51,334 nucleotides of DNA from Stenotrophomonas maltophilia (GCF_013464915.1 NZ_RAVT01000023.1:1-51334), one strand, 5' to 3'. Counted from the first letter of the stretch, positions 18,037 to 27,465 are shown. A program made the numbers and translations. The notes: generated from the sequence alone by a model not told the origin.

Positions 18037-18803
18037 ATGGGATGCTGACGCCCGAAGTCCTGGTCCTGGGCGGCACCGGTGCCGTCGGCCAGGGCGTGGT
18101 TGGCGCGCTGCTGGAGGCCGGCAGCCCGGTACTGGTTGTCGGCCGCGATCCGGGCCGGTTGGCGGCGCTGCACGATCAGTTCGCCGATGAGCCGGGCCTG
18201 GAGACGCTGCTGGGTTCGCTCAGCGACGACGGTTCGGCGCGCGCGCTGGCCGAACGCATCGCGCAGCGCCCGCGCCCGTTGGCGGCAGTGATCGCCGCAA
18301 TGGGCGGCCCGTACCGGCGCGGTCGCGTGGTCGACCGCAACGGTGACGAACTGATGGGCGCGATGCAGGCCGATCTGATGCCGCACGTGCACGCGGTGCG
18401 TCACCTGCTGCCGCTGCTGCAGGACAACGTGCATGCGCGACGCTACGTGATGATCGGCAGCCCGGCCAACGCCAAACCGTGGGCGGGCTACGGCGAGACC
18501 TCGATCACCACCGCCGCGCTGCGCATGTACGCGCAGGTCGTGCACCAGGAAGCGCAGGCGCTGGGCGTGCGCGCGCAGATGCTGGAAGTCTGCAGCCCCG
18601 TCTGTACCCCGGCCAACGCGGCCAATGCCTGCATCGAGTGGCCCAGCTCGCTGCTGGTCGGCCGGCGCGTGGTCTCGCTGCTGGATGGTTGCCGCGACAA
18701 CCGCGCCATCGTCCGCTGTGACAGCAGCGATGCCGAGCTGCCGCGCGGCCTGCTGCACCTGGAAGTTCCTCCGCTTTGGCGCGATACCGCAGGCGTCGCT
18801 TGA
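18033..18803 (+). CDS. smeU1: SDR-like protein SmeU1
   Basis: A 256-residue Rossmann-fold protein with the nucleotide-binding GGTGAVGQG (13-21), first gene of the SmeVWX operon. The catalytic pair is degenerate: Y153 is present but the position four residues on, normally Lys, is S157 (YGETS). It may therefore bind a cofactor without being a normal dehydrogenase. Start GTG 18033 has GGGAGG 8 nt upstream; ATG 18042 is an alternative. A 22-bp palindrome lies just after its stop. Confidence 0.85.
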   Translation: MNGMLTPEVLVLGGTGAVGQGVVGALLEAGSPVLVVGRDPGRLAALHDQFADEPGLETLLGSLSDDGSARALAERIAQRPRPLAAVIAAMGGPYRRGRVVDRNGDELMGAMQADLMPHVHAVRHLLPLLQDNVHARRYVMIGSPANAKPWAGYGETSITTAALRMYAQVVHQEAQALGVRAQMLEVCSPVCTPANAANACIEWPSSLLVGRRVVSLLDGCRDNRAIVRCDSSDAELPRGLLHLEVPPLWRDTAGVA

Positions 18804-18823
18804 CCTCGACCATGGTTGAGGTC
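18802..18823 (+). promoter_or_regulatory. Palindrome after smeU1
   Basis: Arms GACCTCGACCA and TGGTTGAGGTC (one mismatch) begin within the smeU1 stop codon. As RNA it would form an 11-bp hairpin with almost no loop; as DNA it could be an operator. No T-run follows, so full termination is unlikely; a processing or attenuation role between smeU1 and smeV is possible. Confidence 0.5.
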
Positions 18824-18894
18824 GCAGTATGCGCCGCCGATTTTCGCAACACGTTCTCATATAGCTGTACCACCCCTCCGTACGGATGCATGCC

Positions 18895-20121
18895 ATGACT
18901 TCCCCCAATACCACCCCACATCGTTTCGGCCATCGCATCGCGATGGTCGGCGTGTCGATTCTCGCCGCGGCCGTGCTGGCGGCCTGCAGCGGCGGCCATG
19001 CCGAAGAAGCCGGTGCACCGCCTCCGCCGCAGGTCAGCGCCGCGCCGGTGCTGGTCAAGCAGGTCAGCCAGTGGGACGAATTCAGCGGCCGCGTCGAAGC
19101 GGTACAGAGCGTTGAACTGCGTCCGCGCGTGTCCGGCTACATCGACAAGGTCAACTATGTCGAAGGCCAGGAAGTGAAGAAGGGCGAAGTGCTCTTCACC
19201 ATCGACGCGCGCAGCTACCAGGCCGAGTACGATCGCGCTGCCGCCGAACTGGCCCGTGCACGTACCCAGGCCACGCTGGCCCGCAGCGAGTCCGAGCGCG
19301 CCAAGCGGCTGTCCGAGCAGCAGGCAATCTCCACCGAGACCGCCGAACAGCGTCGTGCGGCGGCCGACCAGTCCGGTGCCGCCGTGCAGGCCGCGCAGGC
19401 GGCGCTGGACGCAGCCCGGCTCAACCTGGAGTTCACCAAGGTGCGTGCACCGATCGACGGCCGTGCCGGCCGCGCGATGGTCACCGCCGGCAACCTGGTC
19501 ACCGCCGGCGACAGCGCCAGCGTGCTGACCACGCTGGTCTCGCTGGATACGGTGTTCGTCTACTTCGATGCCGACGAAAGCACCTTCCTGCGCTACGCCC
19601 AGATGGCACGCAAGGGCGAGCGCCCGAGCGAGCGTGACAGCGAGCTGCCGGTGAAGGTCGGCCTGTCCGGTGAGGAGGGTTACCCGCACGCGGGCAAGGT
19701 CGACTTCCTCGACAACCAGGTCGCCCGCAGCACCGGCACCATCCGCGTCCGCGCACTGCTGGACAACGCCGACCGCCAGTTCACCCCGGGCCTGTTCGCC
19801 CGCGTGCAGCTGCTCGGCAGCGGTCAGTTCCAGGCCCTGCTGATCGACGACAAGGCCGTGCTGACTGACCAGGACCGCAAGTACGTCTACGTGGTCGACA
19901 AGGATGGCAAGGCCCAGCGCCGCGACATCCAGCTCGGTCGCACCGCCGACGGCCTGCGCATTGTCGAACACGGCCTGGCCGCCGGTGACAAGGTGATCAT
20001 CGACGGCGTGCAGAAGGTCTTCATGCCGGGCATGCCGGTGCAGGCCAAGGCGGTGGCGATGCAGCCCCAGGCTGCGAAGCCGGCACCGGGCCGCGATGCC
20101 ACCGCCGCGCTGAACCACTGA
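18895..20121 (+). CDS. smeV: RND efflux periplasmic adaptor SmeV
   Basis: A 408-residue membrane-fusion protein lipidated at C31 (VLAAC). The order is typical: beta-barrel/lipoyl start VELRPRVSGYIDKVNYVEGQEVKKGEVLFTID (read in parts), a coiled-coil hairpin rich in Ala/Arg/Gln, the returning lipoyl half EFTKVRAPIDGRAGRAMV, then barrel and membrane-proximal domains. It links the SmeW pump to the SmeX channel. ATG 18895 is preferred for signal-peptide length; ATG 18886 is in frame just upstream. No strong Shine-Dalgarno is visible. Confidence 0.93.
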   Translation: MTSPNTTPHRFGHRIAMVGVSILAAAVLAACSGGHAEEAGAPPPPQVSAAPVLVKQVSQWDEFSGRVEAVQSVELRPRVSGYIDKVNYVEGQEVKKGEVLFTIDARSYQAEYDRAAAELARARTQATLARSESERAKRLSEQQAISTETAEQRRAAADQSGAAVQAAQAALDAARLNLEFTKVRAPIDGRAGRAMVTAGNLVTAGDSASVLTTLVSLDTVFVYFDADESTFLRYAQMARKGERPSERDSELPVKVGLSGEEGYPHAGKVDFLDNQVARSTGTIRVRALLDNADRQFTPGLFARVQLLGSGQFQALLIDDKAVLTDQDRKYVYVVDKDGKAQRRDIQLGRTADGLRIVEHGLAAGDKVIIDGVQKVFMPGMPVQAKAVAMQPQAAKPAPGRDATAALNH

Positions 20122-20247
20122 TCCCCGTTTCCTGATCCGCGTCCCCGCTTAGCTGCCGGCGCCAGCGGCAGCCTTCCCTGCCTTCGTCATATCGGCGAGG
20201 GGCGGGGAGGCTGTTGCCCGCCGAATGCCTTTCCCAGGAATTCCTCC

Positions 20248-23200
20248 ATGGACTTTTCCCGTTTCTTCATCGACAGGCCGATCTTCGCGGCGGTGCTGTC
20301 GATCGTGATCTTCGCCGCCGGCCTGATCACGATTCCAATTCTGCCGATCAGCGAGTACCCGGAAGTGGTGCCGCCGTCGGTGGTCGTGCGCACGGTCTAT
20401 CCGGGCGCCAACCCCAAGGTCATTGCCGAGACCGTCGCCACGCCGCTTGAAGAAGCCATCAACGGCGTCGAAGGCATGATGTACCTGAAGTCGGTCGCCG
20501 GTTCCGACGGCGTGCTGCAGATGACCGTCACCTTCCGCCCGGGCACCGACCCGGACGCGGCGGCGGTGAAGGTGCAGAACCGCGTGGCGCAGGCGCAGGC
20601 GCGCCTGCCAGAAGACGTGCGCCGGCAGGGCGTGACCACGCAGAAGCAGTCGCCGACCTTCCTGATGGTGGTGCACCTGACCTCGCCGCAAGGCAAGTAC
20701 GACACCCTGTACCTGCGCAACTACGCACGCCTGCACGTCAAGGATGCGCTGGCGCGTATTCCGGGCGTGGGTGACGCGCAGATCTTCGGTGGTGGCGACT
20801 ACGCCATGCGCGCCTGGCTGGATCCTGACAAGGTGGCTTCGCGCGGCCTGACCGCCAGCGACGTGGTGCGCGCCATGCGCGAGCAGAACGTGCAGGTGTC
20901 GGCCGGCCAGCTCGGTGCAGAACCGCTGCCGAACAGCCAGTTCCTGACCCTGATCAATGCCCAGGGCCGCCTGAAGACCGAAAAGGAATTCGGCGACATC
21001 GTGCTCAAGAGCGGCACCGATGGCGAGATCGTGCGCCTGGCCGACGTGGCCCGCCTGGAGCTGGGTGCGGGTGACTACACGCTGCGCTCGCAGCTGGACG
21101 GCAAGAACGCGGTCGGTATCGGTATCTTCCAGTCGCCGGGTGCCAACGCGCTGGAAATCCGCGACCAGGTCATCTCGACGATGGACGAGATGCAGAAGAC
21201 CATGCCGGCCGACGTGAAGTACGAAGCGGTGTATGACACCACCATCTTCGTGCGCGACTCGATCAAGGCCGTGGTCTCCACGCTGCTGGAGGCCATCGCG
21301 CTGGTGGTGCTGGTGGTGATCCTGTTCCTGCAGACCTGGCGCGCTTCGATCATCCCGCTCATCGCGGTGCCGGTGTCGGTGGTAGGTACTTTCGCCGCGC
21401 TGTACCTGCTGGGCTTCTCGATCAACACGCTGAGCCTGTTCGGCCTGGTGCTGGCAATCGGCATCGTGGTCGACGACGCGATCGTGGTGGTGGAGAACGT
21501 CGAGCGCAACATCGAGGAAGGCCTGTCGCCCACCGCAGCGGCCCACCAGGCCATGCGCGAGGTGTCCGGCCCGATCGTGGCGATCGCGCTGGTGCTGTGT
21601 GCCGTGTTCGTGCCCATGGCCTTCCTGTCCGGTGTCACCGGCCAGTTCTACAAGCAGTTCGCGGTCACCATCGCCATCTCCACGGTGATCTCGGCGATCA
21701 ACTCGCTGACCCTGTCGCCGGCCCTGGCCGCGCGCCTGCTGAAGGCCCATGGCGCGCCGAAGGATGGCCCGAGCCGTCTGATCGACCGCCTGTTCGGCTG
21801 GGTGTTCCGTCCGTTCAACCGCTTCTTCAAGTCCAGCTCGGAGAAGTACGAACGTGGCGTGGCCCGCATCCTCGGCCGTCGTGGCGCGGTGTTCGTGGTC
21901 TACGCGGTCCTGCTGGTCGGTACCGGTGTGATCTTCAAGCTGGTGCCGCCGGGCTTCATCCCGACCCAGGACAAGCTGTACCTGATCGCCGGCGTGAAGC
22001 TGCCGGAAGGTTCGTCGATCGCGCGTACCGATGAAATGCTGCGCAAGGTTGCCAAGATCGCCCAGGAAACCGATGGCGTGGCCCACACCATCTCGTTCCC
22101 GGGCCTGAACGCACTGCAGTTCACCAACACGCCGAACACCGGTGTGGCGTTCATTCCGCTCAAGCCGTTCGCCGAGCGCCATGGCCGTACCGCCGCGCAG
22201 ATCAATGCCGAGATCAACCAGAAGATCGCCGGCCTGCAGGAAGGCTTCGCGTTCGCGATGATGCCGCCGCCGATTCTGGGCCTGGGCAACGGCAACGGCT
22301 ACCAGATGTTCATCGAGGACCGTGGCAACCTGGGTTACGGCGCGCTGCAGAATGCCGTGCAGGCGATGCAGGGCACCGTTGCGCAGACGCCGGGCATGGC
22401 GTTCCCGATCAGCAGCTACCAGGCCAACGTGCCGCAGCTGGATGCCGAAGTCGACCGCGTCAAGGCCAAGGCACAGGGCGTGCAGCTCACCGAGCTGTTC
22501 GACACGCTGCAGACGTACCTGGGTTCGGCCTACGTCAACGACTTCAACCAGTTCGGCCGTACCTGGCAGGTGATCGCACAGGCAGACGGTCCGTTCCGCG
22601 AGACGGTCGAGGACATCGGCAAGCTGCGTACCCGCAACGATCGTGGCGAGATGGTGCCGATCGGTTCGATGGTCACCATCAAGCAGACCTTCGGCCCGGA
22701 CCCGGTGCTGCGCTTCAATGGCTACCCGGCAGCGGACCTGGCCGGTGAAGCCGACCCGCGCGTGCTGTCCTCGGCCGAGGCGATGAACAAGCTGACCGAG
22801 ATCGCCGGCAAGGTGTTGCCGGTGGGCATGACCACCGAATGGACCGACCTGAGCTACCAGCAGGCAACCCAGGGCAAGGCCGCCTTCATCGTGTTCCCGG
22901 TGGCGATCATGCTGGCCTTCCTGGTGCTGGCCGCGCTGTACGAGAGCTGGTCGCTGCCGCTGGCGGTGATCCTGATCGTGCCGATGACCCTGCTGTCGGC
23001 GCTGTTCGGCGTCTGGCTGACCGGCGGTGACAACAACGTGTTCGTGCAGGTCGGCCTGGTGGTGCTGATGGGCCTGGCGTGCAAGAACGCGATCCTGATC
23101 GTCGAATTCGCCAGAGAGCTGGAGATGGGCGGCAAGGGTATCGTTGAAGCTGCGCTGGAAGCGTGCCGCCTGCGCCTGCGCCCGATCGTGATGACCTCCA

Positions 23201-23418
23201 TCGCGTTCATCGCCGGCACCGTGCCGCTGGTGCTGTCGCACGGTGCAGGCGCCGAGGTGCGCTCGGTGACTGGTATCACCGTGTTCGCCGGCATGCTGGG
23301 CGTGACCCTGTTCGGCCTGTTCCTCACCCCGGTGTTCTACGTGGCCCTGCGCAAGTTCGTCACCCGCAACGGCGGTGGCCAGCTGGTGCAGCACGGCGAG
23401 CCGACCATCCACCACTGA
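20248..23418 (+). CDS. smeW: RND multidrug efflux transporter SmeW
   Basis: A 1056-residue HAE1-type inner-membrane proton/drug antiporter with 12 predicted helices and two large periplasmic loops. It begins MDFSRFFIDRPIFAAVLS; the central helix 4 has GIVVDDAIVVVENVERN with the paired Asp residues of the proton relay. The second half repeats the architecture (LACKNAILIVEFARE). Published data for SmeVWX link it to chloramphenicol, quinolone and tetracycline efflux. AGGAA precedes ATG 20248. A long antisense frame across it is a GC-bias artefact. Confidence 0.95.
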   Translation: MDFSRFFIDRPIFAAVLSIVIFAAGLITIPILPISEYPEVVPPSVVVRTVYPGANPKVIAETVATPLEEAINGVEGMMYLKSVAGSDGVLQMTVTFRPGTDPDAAAVKVQNRVAQAQARLPEDVRRQGVTTQKQSPTFLMVVHLTSPQGKYDTLYLRNYARLHVKDALARIPGVGDAQIFGGGDYAMRAWLDPDKVASRGLTASDVVRAMREQNVQVSAGQLGAEPLPNSQFLTLINAQGRLKTEKEFGDIVLKSGTDGEIVRLADVARLELGAGDYTLRSQLDGKNAVGIGIFQSPGANALEIRDQVISTMDEMQKTMPADVKYEAVYDTTIFVRDSIKAVVSTLLEAIALVVLVVILFLQTWRASIIPLIAVPVSVVGTFAALYLLGFSINTLSLFGLVLAIGIVVDDAIVVVENVERNIEEGLSPTAAAHQAMREVSGPIVAIALVLCAVFVPMAFLSGVTGQFYKQFAVTIAISTVISAINSLTLSPALAARLLKAHGAPKDGPSRLIDRLFGWVFRPFNRFFKSSSEKYERGVARILGRRGAVFVVYAVLLVGTGVIFKLVPPGFIPTQDKLYLIAGVKLPEGSSIARTDEMLRKVAKIAQETDGVAHTISFPGLNALQFTNTPNTGVAFIPLKPFAERHGRTAAQINAEINQKIAGLQEGFAFAMMPPPILGLGNGNGYQMFIEDRGNLGYGALQNAVQAMQGTVAQTPGMAFPISSYQANVPQLDAEVDRVKAKAQGVQLTELFDTLQTYLGSAYVNDFNQFGRTWQVIAQADGPFRETVEDIGKLRTRNDRGEMVPIGSMVTIKQTFGPDPVLRFNGYPAADLAGEADPRVLSSAEAMNKLTEIAGKVLPVGMTTEWTDLSYQQATQGKAAFIVFPVAIMLAFLVLAALYESWSLPLAVILIVPMTLLSALFGVWLTGGDNNVFVQVGLVVLMGLACKNAILIVEFARELEMGGKGIVEAALEACRLRLRPIVMTSIAFIAGTVPLVLSHGAGAEVRSVTGITVFAGMLGVTLFGLFLTPVFYVALRKFVTRNGGGQLVQHGEPTIHH

Positions 23419-23482
23419 CATGGAACCCCGTCGCCGCCGGTCACTGGCCGGCGGCGGCTTTCCCCTCACAAGGCATGAATCC

Positions 23483-24220
23483 ATGAACACCCATCAGAAC
23501 AAGATCGCGCTGGTCACCGGCGCCACCCGTGGCATCGGCGCCGAGACCGTGCGCCAGCTGGCCCAGGCCGGCGTGCACACGCTGCTGGCCGGCCGCAAGC
23601 GCGAGACCGCCGTGGAGCAGGCGCTGAAGCTGCAGGCCGAGGGCCTGCCGGTGGAAGCCATCCAGCTGGACGTGACCGATGCCGCCAGCATCGCCGAAGC
23701 GGTCGAGCAGGTGCGCCAGCGCCACGGCCGCCTCGACATCCTGGTCAACAACGCCGGCATCATGATCGAGAACCCGGCGCAGGCGCCGTCGGAGCAGTCG
23801 CTCGATACCTGGAAGCGCACCTTCGACACCAACGTGTATGCGCTGGTGGCGGTCACCCAGGCCTTCCTGCCGCTGGTCAAGCAGGCCAAGTCCGGTCGCA
23901 TCGTCAACGTGTCCAGCATGCTCGGCTCGCAGACCCTGCACGCCGACCCGGCGTCGGGCATCTACGATTTCAAGGTGCCGGCCTACAACGCGTCCAAGGC
24001 AGCGGTGAACAGCTGGACCCTTAGCCTGGCCTACGAACTGCGCAACACGCCGATCAAGGTCAACACCGTGCATCCGGGTTATGTGAAGACCGACATGAAC
24101 GGCGGCAACGGCGAAATCGAAATCAGCGAAGGCGCACGTTCCAGCGTGGAAATGGCGCTGATCGGCGAGTCTGGCGCCAGTGGCAGCTTCACCTACCTGG
24201 GCGAGGTGCTGCCATGGTGA
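23483..24220 (+). CDS. smeU2: Short-chain dehydrogenase/reductase SmeU2
   Basis: A 245-residue classical SDR: cofactor motif TGATRGIG (12-19), NNAG (89-92), catalytic Ser in VSSMLG (144-145) and the intact YNASK (Y168, K172). It lies inside the pump operon between smeW and smeX. The role is unknown; reduction of electrophilic substrates or redox protection is plausible because the pump is linked to quinone-like compounds. AAGG lies 9 nt before ATG. It overlaps smeX by 7 nt. Confidence 0.93.
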   Translation: MNTHQNKIALVTGATRGIGAETVRQLAQAGVHTLLAGRKRETAVEQALKLQAEGLPVEAIQLDVTDAASIAEAVEQVRQRHGRLDILVNNAGIMIENPAQAPSEQSLDTWKRTFDTNVYALVAVTQAFLPLVKQAKSGRIVNVSSMLGSQTLHADPASGIYDFKVPAYNASKAAVNSWTLSLAYELRNTPIKVNTVHPGYVKTDMNGGNGEIEISEGARSSVEMALIGESGASGSFTYLGEVLPW

Positions 24221-25635
24221 TCCGCACGTTGGCGATGGCCGTCTCCAGCCTGGTGCTGGCAGGCTGTGTCAGCGTCGGTCCCAACTACAAGGCACCGGTG
24301 CAGGAACCGGTGGTGCTGCAGGGCGCACAGCAGCAGGTGTTCAGCACTACCTCGCCGGTCGCGAGCTGGTGGGCGCAGTTCGACGATCCGGTGCTGGAGG
24401 AACTGGTGCACGGTGCACTGTCGGACAACCTGGACCTGCGCGTGGCCGTGGCCCGCGTCAGCCAGGCCCGTGCGGTGTTCGTCGAAAGCCGCTTCGACCA
24501 GGCCCCGCACATCACCGCAGGCGGCAGCTACGACCGCCGCAAGCAACCCGATCCGCAGCTGGGTGGGCAGCGGGTGTTCAGTGAAAGCTACCAGCTCGGC
24601 TTCGACGCCGGCTGGGAGCTGGATCTGTTCGGCCGCAAGCGCCGTGCTGCAGAAGCCGCGCGTGCCGACCTGGACGCCGAGCAGGCCAACCTGGCCGATG
24701 CCCAGGTACTGGTTGCCGCCGAAGTGGCGCGCAACTACTTCGAGCTGCGTGGTACGCAGAAGCGCATCGCCGTGGCCCAGCACACCCTGGTCAACCTGCG
24801 CGACACGCAGAAGCTGACCGAGGCGCGCTGGGAACTGGGCGCCGGCAGCGAGCTGGATGTGCAGAGCAGCCGTGCGCGCCTGAAGGCGATCGAGGCCGAC
24901 ATTCCGCTTCTGGAAGTATCCGAGACGCAGTCGCGCAACCGGCTGGCGGTGCTGCTGGGCCAGCGTCCGGAAATGCTGACCGCGATGCTGGCACCGCATG
25001 AAGTGCCGGCGTTCGCCAAGGCGTTGCCGCTGGGTGATACCCGCGAACTGCTGCGCCAGCGCGCCGACGTGCGTGTGGCCGAGCGTCGCCTGGCGGCGGC
25101 GACCGCACGCGTGGGCGTGGCTACTGCGGACCTGTTCCCGCGGCTGTCGTTGTCCGGTTTCGTCGGCTTCCTCGGCGGCGACGCCAGTGGCCTGGTCAAT
25201 GGCAACAACAAGGCCTGGTCGTTGACCCCGTCGCTCAGCTGGGCCGCGTTCGATTTCGGCACCGTGCGCGCACGGCTGCGTGCCAGCAAGGCTGAAGCCG
25301 AGGGCGTGGCTGCGCAGTATGAGCAGGCCGTGCTGCTGGCCCTGGAAGACACCGAGAACGCGCTGACCCGCTATTCCAAGCAGCAGGCGCGGTTGGCGAT
25401 CGTGGTCGAGCAGGCGCAGGCGGCACGACGTGCCGAGTCGCTCGCGCAGATCCGCTATCGCGAGGGCTCGGAGGACTTCCTGACCCTGCTGGATGCGCAG
25501 CGCACGCAGCTGGCGGCGGATGATGCACTGGCGGCGGCCGAGGCCGAAGTCAACGTCAGTGTGGTTGGCGTGTACAAGGCGCTGGGCGGCTGGGGGCAAT
25601 CGCCGCAGCAACCCAGCGTGGCGCAGCTGCAGTAG
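24214..25635 (+). CDS. smeX: Outer-membrane efflux channel SmeX
   Basis: A 473-residue OprM/NodT-type outer-membrane lipoprotein, acylated at C18 (LVLAGC). It has the duplicated outer-membrane-factor pattern: WWAQFDDPVLEELV, then LGFDAGWELDLFGRKRRA, and in the second half LSWAAFDFGTVRARLRASKAEAE. It completes the SmeV-SmeW-SmeX tripartite pump. The start lies in the last codons of smeU2, so translation is coupled. A terminator follows. Confidence 0.95.
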   Translation: MVIRTLAMAVSSLVLAGCVSVGPNYKAPVQEPVVLQGAQQQVFSTTSPVASWWAQFDDPVLEELVHGALSDNLDLRVAVARVSQARAVFVESRFDQAPHITAGGSYDRRKQPDPQLGGQRVFSESYQLGFDAGWELDLFGRKRRAAEAARADLDAEQANLADAQVLVAAEVARNYFELRGTQKRIAVAQHTLVNLRDTQKLTEARWELGAGSELDVQSSRARLKAIEADIPLLEVSETQSRNRLAVLLGQRPEMLTAMLAPHEVPAFAKALPLGDTRELLRQRADVRVAERRLAAATARVGVATADLFPRLSLSGFVGFLGGDASGLVNGNNKAWSLTPSLSWAAFDFGTVRARLRASKAEAEGVAAQYEQAVLLALEDTENALTRYSKQQARLAIVVEQAQAARRAESLAQIRYREGSEDFLTLLDAQRTQLAADDALAAAEAEVNVSVVGVYKALGGWGQSPQQPSVAQLQ

Positions 25636-25640
25636 GCGCA

Positions 25641-25674
25641 AGGGGACGGACGCCGCGGCTTCCGTCCCTTTCTG
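25641..25674 (+). terminator. Terminator of the sme operon
   Basis: The stem AGGGGACGGA / TCCGTCCCTT (25641-25670, one mismatch) is followed by TCTGCTTT, between smeX and the convergent VOC gene. Confidence 0.8.
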
Positions 25675-25677
25675 CTT

Positions 25678-26055
25678 TCAGGGCCAGTGATTGGCCGCTA
25701 TCGCGCGTTCGCGCATGCGCACGATGCAGAAGCGATGGCCGGTGGGCGCTTCCATCACCCACCAGCGTTTGACGAAGCCGATCCGTCGCGCGCCGAGTTT
25801 TTCCAGTCGATCTGCCTCGGCATCGATGTCGTCGCTCTCGATGTCCAGGTGCACCCGCGAAGGGTGATCGACGCGCTGCACTTCCACGTTCAGGCCCGCG
25901 GGCGCGCCCTGCAGGTCGGCGTACTCGGCGCCGTCTTCGGCATGGGCGGGCTGCGCCTGCAGGCCGAGCGCGGCCGCCCAGAAACGTGCGCCTTCGTCGG
26001 CGGGAATGCCCTCGCAATCGATGATGAAACCGGCCAGGCGACTCTGATGTGCCAT
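25678..26055 (-). CDS. VOC/glyoxalase-superfamily protein
   Basis: A 125-residue vicinal-oxygen-chelate protein: LAGFIIDCEGIPADEGARFWAAALG is the typical N-terminal half-module (read in parts), and VHLDIESDDIDAEADRLEKLGA is the usual middle strand-helix with H69 as a possible metal ligand, ending WWVMEAPTGHRFCIVR. The activity is unknown; it resembles the glyoxalase-like domain 6 type. Start ATG 26055 has GAGAAGG upstream. Much of the longer open frame reading into it from upstream is spurious. Confidence 0.85.
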   Translation of the reverse strand: MAHQSRLAGFIIDCEGIPADEGARFWAAALGLQAQPAHAEDGAEYADLQGAPAGLNVEVQRVDHPSRVHLDIESDDIDAEADRLEKLGARRIGFVKRWWVMEAPTGHRFCIVRMRERAIAANHWP

Positions 26056-26194
26056 GCCCTTCTCCACAGTTCGGGAAAGGGGGCAGCGTAGCGCGGCGTG
26101 TGCTGTGGACGTTGTCACAGTCATGACGTTTCTGACTCTGCCGGAACCGGGCCCTGCGGTGTAACTAGTGGGGCAGATTCCAGGAGGGCAGGCG

Positions 26195-26458
26195 ATGAGC
26201 GATGACAAACACAACACCCAGCGCATGCTGTTTGGTGATCCGGGACCGCCTGGCGCAGGGCTGTCGGTAGCGGTCGTAGTGCTGATGGTGTTGGCGACAA
26301 TGGCGGCTGCGATCGGCTTCGTGCGGCTGCCGGACCAGATGCTCGGGCTGGGCCTGATCGGCATCTCCGTGTTTCTGGCGGTCGGTGCCCGCATCTTCCA
26401 GGCACGCAACCAGCATCAGGCGCTGTACCGGTTGATGTCGCGACAGCCACGGCATTGA
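26195..26458 (+). CDS. Small two-helix membrane protein
   Basis: An 87-residue protein with two predicted transmembrane segments (about 24-44 and 52-69, LSVAVVVLMVLATMAAAIGF and LGLGLIGISVFLAVGA) and a basic C-terminus. CAGGAGG precedes ATG 26195. No family recognised. It is divergent from the VOC gene and convergent with the TIR-like gene. Confidence 0.7.
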   Translation: MSDDKHNTQRMLFGDPGPPGAGLSVAVVVLMVLATMAAAIGFVRLPDQMLGLGLIGISVFLAVGARIFQARNQHQALYRLMSRQPRH

Positions 26459-26508
26459 GATTGCGCCGCAGTGTGATCCTGAACGGAGCAACAGCCAAGC
26501 TTCCAGGA

Positions 26509-27465
26509 TTACACCTGGCCTGCAGGTGGGAATAAACGCGACATCACGCGGTAGCCCTCGGAACTGTTCAGTAACGTTCCAATGATCTCTTCTCCATCAA
26601 CATGAAATGGTTCATGGGACTTGACGTAGCGGAACACTTTTTCAGCAAGAACGGAGCCGGCTGAATTGAATGCTCCATGCAACTCCGGTTTCAGACGGTC
26701 AAGGAACAGCACCGAAGCAACGGCAGTTCCCAGGGCCCGAATCGCGCGGGAAGGACCGCCATGGTCCCAGAACCAGCGACCCTTTGTCGGACAGAAGTCC
26801 TCGTTGTCATCGTGAATCATGTAGTTCCAGTCGGGGCTCTCGTACATCCAGCCTGGCGGCGTAAGCAGCCTGCCGTTGCAGAAGACTTCATGAGTTCCTG
26901 CCAGTCCGGTAAATTCCACTGCGTGGTCCTGAAGCCAGCAAAGTGCTCGTTTGCGCAGTGCGTGATACTCGAGACGTTGCTGTACATCATGTGTGATCTG
27001 GGCCTGCGTGGATCCATCGGTTGCGGCGAGCAGGAATTCACCCAATGGAATGCTCTCCGAATGCAGCTCGGTGAGATCCAGGTATGCACGCCCTTGTAGA
27101 ACAGGAGGGAGGGCTGCGCGGGCATCAGCGTCGAGGATGACTGGGACGATCCGCACGTCGGACTGATCGACGTGCTTCTCCAGCATGGTCAGTTCGCGAT
27201 TCAATCCTGAGCCGGGTCTCGACATGGCCGAGAGAAAATCGCTGTCACACAGGCAGAAAACAATCAGTGGGCGCTCCGCCAACGCGCATTCGATCAGCTT
27301 GTCGATGTTCTGACCGAAACCGACGCTGTCCCTGTCCCAGAAGACGCGATACTTCCAATCCAGGTTGCGGACAATGTCGCTACGGATCCATTCCTTTGCA
27401 TGAAACTGCCCACCCCAAGCGTAGGAAATGAAGACGGATGCATCTTCGCGCCAGGGTGTGTCCAT
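26509..27465 (-). CDS. TIR-like (TIR/SEFIR) domain protein
   Basis: A 318-residue protein. Residues 1-145 have a TIR-type fold pattern: ASVFISYAW (box 1), VFWDRDSVGFGQNIDKLIECAL and RPLIVFCLCDSDFLSA. At the position aligned by DKL to the catalytic Glu of NADase TIRs there is I54, with E59 nearby, so enzyme activity is uncertain. The C-terminal half (about 175-318) has FCNGRLLTPPGWMYESPDW and is not recognised. GC content is clearly below its neighbours. It could be a defence or signalling protein; it stands alone. Confidence 0.72.
   Translation of the reverse strand: MDTPWREDASVFISYAWGGQFHAKEWIRSDIVRNLDWKYRVFWDRDSVGFGQNIDKLIECALAERPLIVFCLCDSDFLSAMSRPGSGLNRELTMLEKHVDQSDVRIVPVILDADARAALPPVLQGRAYLDLTELHSESIPLGEFLLAATDGSTQAQITHDVQQRLEYHALRKRALCWLQDHAVEFTGLAGTHEVFCNGRLLTPPGWMYESPDWNYMIHDDNEDFCPTKGRWFWDHGGPSRAIRALGTAVASVLFLDRLKPELHGAFNSAGSVLAEKVFRYVKSHEPFHVDGEEIIGTLLNSSEGYRVMSRLFPPAGQV

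Noticed and set aside
20149..23490. 1113-codon open frame antisense to smeW
   Set aside because: It mirrors the RND gene; high GC removes stops on the opposite strand. Composition (Gln/His/Arg/Gly-rich) is not protein-like and the sense strand is a textbook RND pump.
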